From positions 1 through 5,030 of the forward strand of contig DONZ01000116.1 of assembly GCA_003512875.1 (NCBI GenBank): a stretch of DNA of 5,030 bases, given 5' to 3'. The stretch comes from Desulfovibrio sp. (GTDB lineage Bacteria; Desulfobacterota; Desulfovibrionia; Desulfovibrionales; Desulfovibrionaceae). Below the pieces are notes generated by a model. It was not told the origin of the DNA. It did no database searches and worked only from the letters and a program-made list of their open reading frames with translations. Of the stretch, positions 1 through 5,030 are shown one piece after another; position 1 is the first letter of the stretch, and every line of letters begins with the position of its first letter. The position numbers and the translations under genes are program-made.

Positions 1-1
1 C

Positions 2-1438
2 CACGATTATTTGACGTACAAAGAAAGTTTGCAGGCGGACTGCCTTATTTTCATTGTGGATGCAAGAAAACCGGATTCCGCCAGCGAACTCGGTTTCTTA
101 CGTGAAATCACCGCCAAAAGCAGAGCCATTAACCTGCTTGGGGTAATAAGCAATCTTGACAGACTGAACAAACAAGAAAAAAGCCAAAACAGCATCGACA
201 GGGCTAACCTTCTTTTTCAGGAAGCCGCACAACACAACGCCATCAAATTTTTAGGGCTTTATCCTCTGAACCCGAAAGCACTCATGGCGCATTTTTGCTT
301 TCAAAAAAGCCTTTCCGCCGGTGAACTGCAAAACTGGAACAACTTTCTCGACAGCATTGTGCAGGCAATTCAAAATGACACCAATACGGTTGAATATCAG
401 CAAAAAATCAGCGACAATGCCGAAAAATTACTCCGGCGTATTGAACAGAATTTGGAAAAAAATCAAAAAGAAATTACACAGATTTATCCCAATAACTTTA
501 TTCAGATATTGGAAAAACACGAACAATCCCTGATTGCCGCTTTGGAAAAATATCGCACGCAGGCAACACAAATTTCCAAAAGTGCAGAAAAAGATATTTT
601 AACTTGGCAAAAACAGCAGGAAGAAGCTCTTGATTTGTTTGAAGAAAAATTTATTCAAACCATACAATTAAAAACCCGTGAATTTGCGGACACCTTAGGT
701 TCCGATATTGCAAAAAGCGACAAATGGAAAGAATTTGACCAAAAAGAAGCCAAGGAACTCGCCAGGACACTTGTTCAGGATTTTGTCCGGAAGCAAGAGG
801 AACAATTACAGCTCTGGGAAGAAAAAATCAAAATTTTCCATAAGGATATCCATATGCTGTCCAATGAATGCCTTGAAACGATTTCTTCCGGCGTGCATAC
901 CATGGGCGATATAAAGCTTGAAAGCACAACGCTCAATAATGTGCTTATCCAAGGAAACCTCAAAATGAAACAACTTTCCCTCTTTTTAGCGGGAGCGGGA
1001 AGCGCGTTCATCCTCTCAACCTCATTTTTCAATCTTATCACAGTCGGCAGTATCGCTTTGGCGTTTTTGGGCGACCCCATCAGCATTTCCGGTTTGGTTT
1101 TAACGGGAATAGGAGCAATTACCCTGCATTTTCAAGGAGATATACAAAAACACAAGAAAAATATCTTGGAAAAGAAACAAAAAAAGATTGAAGCATGGGC
1201 AAAAAAAATCCGAACAGCCTTGGAAGAAGCTATTCAGGAAAAGCAGGATGAAATTTGCAGACAATATCAGACAATCATACAACAGAGTTTTCTTCCCTCT
1301 TTCGAGCTTCTTTTTTCAGAAACCATACATATTCACTGGTATAATGAATTTTTAAAACATCTGAACGAAAACGCAAATACGGAAAAACAGAACAATCGAA
1401 AATCCCTTGAAAAAGTAAGACATTTCTTAACTTCCTGA
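2..1438 (+). CDS. Dynamin-like GTPase, C-terminal part (5' truncated by window edge)
   Basis: This is the 3' part of a gene; the frame is open from base 2, so the TTG at base 11 (residue 1 below) is probably not the true start. Residues 9-32 (ADCLIFIVDARKP, then SELGFLREI) resemble the segment after the G3 motif of dynamin-family GTPases, so the P-loop and G3 lie before the window. SNLD at 47-50 sits where the G4 motif (N/TKxD) is expected, and LNPKAL at 86-91 where a G5-like SAxxAL is expected; both are atypical. Residues ~125-315 are rich in Lys, Glu and Gln and look helical or coiled-coil (stalk). Residues ~321-342 and ~345-372 are hydrophobic, with a Gly/Asp/Pro turn between them, and suggest a membrane-inserting hairpin or paddle. 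Residues ~376-425 form a charged returning helix. This order matches bacterial dynamin-like proteins, which bind and remodel membranes; some occur as adjacent pairs. The family call is fairly secure, while the cellular role (membrane repair, vesicle release, phage defence) is unknown. Confidence 0.75.
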   Translation, partial: HDYLTYKESLQADCLIFIVDARKPDSASELGFLREITAKSRAINLLGVISNLDRLNKQEKSQNSIDRANLLFQEAAQHNAIKFLGLYPLNPKALMAHFCFQKSLSAGELQNWNNFLDSIVQAIQNDTNTVEYQQKISDNAEKLLRRIEQNLEKNQKEITQIYPNNFIQILEKHEQSLIAALEKYRTQATQISKSAEKDILTWQKQQEEALDLFEEKFIQTIQLKTREFADTLGSDIAKSDKWKEFDQKEAKELARTLVQDFVRKQEEQLQLWEEKIKIFHKDIHMLSNECLETISSGVHTMGDIKLESTTLNNVLIQGNLKMKQLSLFLAGAGSAFILSTSFFNLITVGSIALAFLGDPISISGLVLTGIGAITLHFQGDIQKHKKNILEKKQKKIEAWAKKIRTALEEAIQEKQDEICRQYQTIIQQSFLPSFELLFSETIHIHWYNEFLKHLNENANTEKQNNRKSLEKVRHFLTS

Positions 1439-1478
1439 ATAAACAAATGAAAGACAATTTATTCATCATAATTTTTTT
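1436..1478 (+). terminator. Weak candidate terminator at the dynamin-like gene's stop codon
   Basis: TGAATAAA (1436-1443, containing the TGA stop) is the exact reverse complement of TTTATTCA (1458-1465). They form an 8-bp stem with a 14-nt loop, followed after six bases by seven T (1472-1478). The stem is nearly all A-T and the loop is large, so it may be too unstable to terminate alone. The stronger hairpin at 1711-1750 could act as the real end of this transcript. Confidence 0.25.
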
Positions 1479-1710
1479 CAAAAAAAGCATGCTGAAAATT
1501 TTTTTCGATATGCAAAGACGCTGCATAATTTCGGAGCAGAAAATCCATGCAGCATATACAGGGACAAAATCCATAGCATAAAAACAAAGGCTTTGCGCTT
1601 CGCCAAAATATGACGCCGGCGCAATACCATGAATAAAAAACACTTCCATTACGCTGCAAAAGTTTCCGATACACAACGAAAAAACAAATGCAGCAACACA
1701 AACCATACAA
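1439..1710. other. Intergenic stretch with no convincing gene
   Basis: This A/T-rich spacer lies between the convergent genes. The longest + frame starting with ATG (1447-1581, 44 codons) has no ribosome binding site. The - strand frames either start inside the terminator's T tract or run into the dynamin-like gene. Visible structure: two copies of AATTTTTTTC (1470-1479 and 1497-1506) flanking an A7 run and the palindrome GCATGC, and a TTGCGC/GCGCAA inverted repeat (1593-1598 and 1619-1624) not followed by a T tract. I see no tRNA, transposon ends or recognisable promoter. Confidence 0.6.
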
Positions 1711-1750
1711 AAAAGCCCTTTTTCCCGCTTATTCAGGAAAAAGGGCTTTT
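1709..1750. terminator. Strong intrinsic terminator of the efflux operon, probably bidirectional
   Basis: AAAAGCCCTTTTTCC (1711-1725) and its perfect reverse complement (1736-1750) form a 15-bp stem with a 10-nt loop. Read on the - strand, the stem ends in a run of six T (complement of 1714-1709), the classic rho-independent form, 42 bases after the pump gene's stop codon. Read on the + strand, the stem ends in four T (1747-1750) followed by ATAT, so it may also stop transcripts from the dynamin-like gene that pass 1478. Its position between convergent genes fits a shared terminator. Confidence 0.9.
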
Positions 1751-1772
1751 ATATGCGATTGTCAATAATTAC

Positions 1773-1802
1773 AATTAATCCTTAATGATAATTAATCCTT
1801 AA
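1773..1802. repeat. 13-bp direct repeat over the pump gene's stop codon
   Basis: AATTAATCCTTAA occurs at 1773-1785 and again at 1790-1802, a period of 17 bases. The second copy contains the pump's last codons and TAA stop (on the - strand, CTTAAGGATTAA encodes Leu-Lys-Asp-stop). The first copy is just downstream of the stop. The 17-base offset is not a multiple of three, and the copy lies after the stop, so the protein is unaffected. It looks like a small slippage duplication with no evident function. Confidence 0.7.
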
Positions 1803-4800
1803 GCAACTCACGCACGGATATTTTCTTGAATAAGAGCCCGACAGCAATGGCGACAACAGCAAAGAATGTCGGAATAAAGAAAATACCAAGAGCCGTTGCC
1901 GTCACCGTACCGAAAAATACCGCTCCGCCGACGGCAAGTTGGCTCGCCGCACCTGCACCGGAAGATAACAGAAGCGGAATAACCCCAAGCCCGAAAGCCA
2001 AGGAAGTCATCAGAATCGGACGGATACGGAGCCTTGCGGCTTCTGCCGCAGCAGCCCGGTAACTCTTTCCTTCTTTTTCCATGATTTCTTTTGCAAATTC
2101 AACAACCATGATTGCGTTTTTCGCCGAAAGTCCCATTGTGGCAAGAAGTCCGACTTGGAAATAAATATCATTGGAAAGACCTAAAATAAATGTTCCCAAC
2201 ACAGCTCCCAAAACCCCGATAGGCACAATCAAAATAACGGAAAACGGAATTGTCCAGCTTTCATACAAAGCGGCAAGGGCAAGGAAAACAACCAAAATGG
2301 AAATGGCAAGAACGATACTTGTCTGGTTGCCCGCCTGAACTTCTTCATAGCTCATGCCGGTCCAGCTCAAACCGAAACCTTCGCCAAGTTTCGCCACTTC
2401 TTCTTCCATGATAGCCATAGCTTCCCCGGTTGTAACGCCGGGAACGCCCACACCTTGAATTTCAACGCTGGAAATACCATTATACCGCTCCAGCATAGCT
2501 GCCCCCTGCACCCACTGAACATGGGCGATGGAAGAAAACGGAACCATTTTGCCTTGGTTATTCCTAAAGCTCAAATGCAAAAGGTCATCGGGAGTCATTC
2601 TGAAAGGACTGTCGACTTGGGCATATACTTTCTTGATACGTCCCCTGTCGATAAAGTCATTAATATAATAACCGCCGAGAAAAATAGCAAGGTTCGTGCT
2701 GATTTCATTGACAGAAAGCCCCAAGCTGGCAGCCTTCTGATAGTCAAAGGTGATTTCATACTGCACGTTATCTTCCTGCCCGGTAGGACGGACATAAGCG
2801 ATTTTGGGATTTTGGAAAGCCGCCGCCATGAGCTGATTTCTCGCAGCAATGAGTTTTTCATGCCCAAGCCCTGCGTTATCCTGCAATTCCAAAGTAAACC
2901 CTGTGCTTGTCCCAAGCTCGATAATGGCAGGAGGAACCATGATAAAAATAGAACCGCGCAGGTCATTGGCAAAACGGGCGCTCATCCTGTTTGCAAAAGC
3001 AAAAACAGACTGATCCTTGTCAGGACGCTCCGACCAATCCTTTAAGGAAATGAAAGCCACACCAACGTTCTGTCCCTGAGCCCCCATGCCATAGCCCGCA
3101 ACAACAATGATATTCTTTAAAATATCCCCTTCGTTTTCCATGGCATACTTTTCCATATCTTCAAGAACGGCAAGGGTTTGCGCTTGCGTGCTGTTTGGCG
3201 GCAAAGAAACGATGCCGATAACGATGCCGGCATCCTCATCGGGCAAAAAGCTTGTGGGCAAATTCAAATACATGGTGATAAGCGCCGCAAGGATTAAACC
3301 GTAGGCAAAAAGCATTTTTCTGGCTTGCCGCAGCAAACTGACGACTTTTGTATAATAGAAATTGGTAAACGTATTGAATTTATCATTAAACCAAACAAAA
3401 AACTTGCCGACCTTTTTCTCTTCCGCATGCGGTTTCAAAATCGTGGCGCAAAGCGCAGGCGTAAAAACAATCGCAACAGCCAAGGACATCAGCATCGCCG
3501 TCACGATGGTTACGGAAAACTGCCGGTAAATAACCCCCGTCGAACCGCTTAAAAACGCCATGGGCAGGAACACCGCACAAAGCACGGCAACAATACCGAT
3601 CAATGCGCCGGACACCTGTTCCATGGATTTTTCCGCAGCTTCGACTGGTCCCAATTTTTCCGTCGCCATAAGCCGTTCCACGTTTTCAACAACAACGATA
3701 GCGTCGTCAACAAGCAAGCCGATAGCCAAAACCATGGCGAACAGACTGAGCGTATTGACGGAAAAACCGAGAACGAGCAAGATAGCGAACGTGCCCAGCA
3801 AAACAACGGGAACGGCGATAGTGGGAATGATAGTCGCCCGAATATTCTGCAGGAACAGATACATGATAAGAAAAACAAGCACGATAGCTTCAAAAAGCGT
3901 ATGCACGACGTTTTCCACGGAAGCCGTGATAGGCGGCGTTGTATCGTAAGGAACGAGAAGTTCCATATTATCAGGTAAAAATTGGCGGAGTTCATCCAAT
4001 TTCGCATTCACGACTTTTGCAGTGTCAAGAGCATTGGAGCCTGATGCCAAAGAAATCCCCATGGCACCGGAACTGTTGAGCGTCAGCTGCGAAGTGGTGT
4101 TGTAGCTGGCACTGCCGATTTCAACCCGGGCCACGTCTTTCAAAAATACGCTTCGTCCTTCGGAATCGACACGAAGCAAAATATTTTCAAATTCTTCAAC
4201 GGATTGTAAAAGGTTTTGCCCTTTGATGACAACGTTGATCTGCGCATTTTCTTCCGCCGGCAATGAACCCAACTGTCCGGCGGTAACTTGGGCGTTCTGT
4301 GCTGAAATTGCCGTGACAACATCGGATGCGGACATATTGTAATCATACAATCTTTGAGGATCAAGCCAAATACGCATAGCATATTCGTCACCGAAAAGGT
4401 TCACGCTGCCGACCCCCGGCAAACGGCTGATCTGGTCCTTGATATAGGACCCCATATAGTCAGCAAGGTCAACGGAATCAAGAGAACCGTCCTTACAAAC
4501 CAAAGCGATAACCATGAGCATGTTGGAGTTGCCTTTATCAATGCTCACACCCAAACGCTGGACAGATTCCGGCAAAGAACTGATAGCGGTCTGAATTTTA
4601 TTCTGCACTTGAACCTGCGCGATATCGGAATCCGTGCCTTGCAGGAAAGAAACGCTGATATTGGCTATCCCGTTGGAATCGGAAGTTGACTTCATGTAAA
4701 TCATGTTATCAACCCCTGTGATGTTCTGTTCCAAAACCTGCGTGACCGTTTCTTCGGTCGTGCTTGCGGACGCGCCCAAATAGGTTGCCTGAATGGAAAT

Positions 4801-4926
4801 AGTCGGCGGCGCGACTTCGGGATACTGGGCTACCGGCAAAAGGAATAATGCTAACACCCCTGAAAGCATGGTGATAATGGCAAGCACCCACGCAAAAATA
4901 GGGTGATGGATAAAAAAGCGTGCCAT
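1792..4926 (-). CDS. acrB: RND multidrug efflux pump, inner-membrane permease (AcrB/MexB type, HAE1 family)
   Basis: This complete 1044-residue protein is close to E. coli AcrB (1049). The pump is a trimeric proton antiporter that takes hydrophobic drugs, bile salts or similar compounds from the periplasm and inner membrane and passes them to a TolC-type channel. It shows the family layout: TM1 at ~10-30, a periplasmic pore/docking loop (~31-338), TM2-TM6 (~339-493), TM7 (~537-556), a second periplasmic loop (~557-867) and TM8-TM12 (~868-1033). YPEVAPP (35-41) is the typical start of the first loop. The proton-relay residues are all present: D407 and D408 in TM4 (GLLVDDAIVVVEN), K936, R967 and T974 (AcrB K940, R971, T978). 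The switch loop is GYGMGAQGQN (611-620). Some aromatic residues of the AcrB distal pocket are replaced (M136, I607, M614), while F178, Y327 and F625 are kept. The ATG is supported by GGAGG nine bases upstream and by overlap with the adaptor stop. The acrB symbol marks the family; substrate range cannot be read from sequence. Confidence 0.96.
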   Translation of the reverse strand: MARFFIHHPIFAWVLAIITMLSGVLALFLLPVAQYPEVAPPTISIQATYLGASASTTEETVTQVLEQNITGVDNMIYMKSTSDSNGIANISVSFLQGTDSDIAQVQVQNKIQTAISSLPESVQRLGVSIDKGNSNMLMVIALVCKDGSLDSVDLADYMGSYIKDQISRLPGVGSVNLFGDEYAMRIWLDPQRLYDYNMSASDVVTAISAQNAQVTAGQLGSLPAEENAQINVVIKGQNLLQSVEEFENILLRVDSEGRSVFLKDVARVEIGSASYNTTSQLTLNSSGAMGISLASGSNALDTAKVVNAKLDELRQFLPDNMELLVPYDTTPPITASVENVVHTLFEAIVLVFLIMYLFLQNIRATIIPTIAVPVVLLGTFAILLVLGFSVNTLSLFAMVLAIGLLVDDAIVVVENVERLMATEKLGPVEAAEKSMEQVSGALIGIVAVLCAVFLPMAFLSGSTGVIYRQFSVTIVTAMLMSLAVAIVFTPALCATILKPHAEEKKVGKFFVWFNDKFNTFTNFYYTKVVSLLRQARKMLFAYGLILAALITMYLNLPTSFLPDEDAGIVIGIVSLPPNSTQAQTLAVLEDMEKYAMENEGDILKNIIVVAGYGMGAQGQNVGVAFISLKDWSERPDKDQSVFAFANRMSARFANDLRGSIFIMVPPAIIELGTSTGFTLELQDNAGLGHEKLIAARNQLMAAAFQNPKIAYVRPTGQEDNVQYEITFDYQKAASLGLSVNEISTNLAIFLGGYYINDFIDRGRIKKVYAQVDSPFRMTPDDLLHLSFRNNQGKMVPFSSIAHVQWVQGAAMLERYNGISSVEIQGVGVPGVTTGEAMAIMEEEVAKLGEGFGLSWTGMSYEEVQAGNQTSIVLAISILVVFLALAALYESWTIPFSVILIVPIGVLGAVLGTFILGLSNDIYFQVGLLATMGLSAKNAIMVVEFAKEIMEKEGKSYRAAAAEAARLRIRPILMTSLAFGLGVIPLLLSSGAGAASQLAVGGAVFFGTVTATALGIFFIPTFFAVVAIAVGLLFKKISVRELLKD

Positions 4927-5030
4927 TATGCATTGCCTCCGGTACTTTCAGCGACAGTTGTCGCTATTTCATTTTTTTTCATTGAATTTTCCACTAAGTA
5001 ATCAGCATCTTTCGGAATATTGATATCGTT
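4926..5030 (-). CDS. C-terminal end of upstream gene, probably the RND periplasmic adaptor (AcrA/MexA type)
   Basis: The frame is open from the right edge for 34 codons and ends with TAA at 4928-4926, whose last base is the first base of the pump's ATG. The tail reads NDINIPKDADYLVEN, then a polar stretch rich in Lys, Thr, Ser and Asn ending GGNA. It carries no diagnostic motif: adaptor C-termini are variable and often disordered. The assignment therefore rests on position, because the periplasmic adaptor is usually encoded directly before an AcrB-type pump in the same operon. The adaptor would be a lipid-anchored or membrane-tethered periplasmic protein bridging the pump and the outer-membrane channel. 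This is too short for any other ORF criterion, but the one-base overlap and the continuous frame support it as real. Confidence 0.75.
   Translation of the reverse strand, partial: NDINIPKDADYLVENSMKKNEIATTVAESTGGNA
4936..4940 (-). promoter_or_regulatory. Ribosome binding site of the efflux pump gene
   Basis: On the - strand GGAGG is followed by nine bases and then the ATG at 4926-4924. It lies inside the last codons of the upstream adaptor gene. It fixes the start choice and implies that the pump can recruit its own ribosomes in addition to coupling with the adaptor. Confidence 0.85.
4951..4964 (-). other. Small hairpin in the adaptor gene's end, just before the pump's ribosome binding site
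   Basis: GCGACA and TGTCGC form an imperfect palindrome. In the - strand mRNA this gives a 5-bp GCGAC/GUCGC stem with a four-base loop, ten bases upstream of GGAGG. It falls in coding sequence and may be chance. If it forms, it could affect ribosome entry at the pump start or RNA processing between the two cistrons. Confidence 0.25.

Noticed and set aside
11..13. TTG as the start codon of the dynamin-like gene
   Set aside because: The frame stays open upstream to the window edge, there is no ribosome binding site visible in the ten bases before it, and starting here would remove the P-loop needed by the family.
1447..1581. 44-codon + strand frame starting eight bases after the dynamin-like gene's stop
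   Set aside because: There is no Shine-Dalgarno sequence before the ATG, the start lies in the loop of the weak stem, and the peptide has no recognisable motif. Only conservation in relatives would revive it.
1593..1624. TTGCGC/GCGCAA inverted repeat in the spacer
   Set aside because: It is a six-bp stem with a 20-base loop and no T tract. It could be an operator half-site pair, but there is no promoter nearby to support that.
1275..1706. 143-codon - strand frame running from the spacer into the dynamin-like gene
   Set aside because: It overlaps the dynamin-like gene antisense by more than 160 bases, has a composition rich in Cys, Phe and Ile typical of A/T-rich noise, and starts just downstream of a strong terminator with no clear promoter or ribosome binding site.
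1459..1710. 83-codon - strand frame in the spacer, rich in Cys and aromatics
   Set aside because: Its start is a TTG lying in the T tract of the terminator, without a ribosome binding site. The composition looks like chance translation.
2455..3045. 196-codon + strand open frame opposite the efflux pump gene
   Set aside because: It is antisense to a well-conserved pump domain, shows no recognisable domain, and is explained by the codon pattern of the real gene. The same applies to the other + strand frames at 1826-2062, 3107-3552, 3560-3949 and 4354-4689.

Overview
The window comes from a Gram-negative bacterium, because it encodes most of a tripartite RND drug-efflux operon, which only makes sense in a two-membrane envelope. 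The A/T-rich non-coding DNA and A-rich codons in the first gene suggest a moderate to low GC genome. The lineage cannot be fixed from the sequence; a proteobacterium is likely, and anything narrower would be a guess.

Layout: two transcription units point at each other. On the + strand, bases 2-1438 hold the 3' part of a gene for a bacterial dynamin-like GTPase. Its beginning, including the P-loop, lies before the window. What remains is the end of the GTPase domain, a long helical/coiled-coil stalk, a hydrophobic hairpin that should sit in a membrane, and a returning helix. On the - strand, an efflux operon enters from the right edge: the last 34 codons of a gene that is probably the periplasmic adaptor (AcrA type), then a complete AcrB-type inner-membrane pump of 1044 residues (4926 down to 1792). 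The adaptor stop and the pump start share one base (TAATG), so the two are probably translationally coupled. No outer-membrane channel gene follows the pump here.

Between the convergent genes lie about 350 bases with no convincing gene. They hold A/T tracts, a weak hairpin right at the dynamin stop codon, and a strong 15-bp perfect-stem terminator (1711-1750) that serves the pump operon and can act in both directions. A 13-bp direct repeat covers the pump's stop codon.

Functionally, the adaptor and pump would use the proton gradient to export hydrophobic compounds through a TolC-like channel encoded elsewhere. The dynamin-like protein probably remodels or protects the inner membrane. Nothing in the sequence links the two units beyond their position. 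I see no clearly new system; the dynamin-like protein, with its atypical nucleotide-binding motifs, is the part most worth following beyond the left edge.
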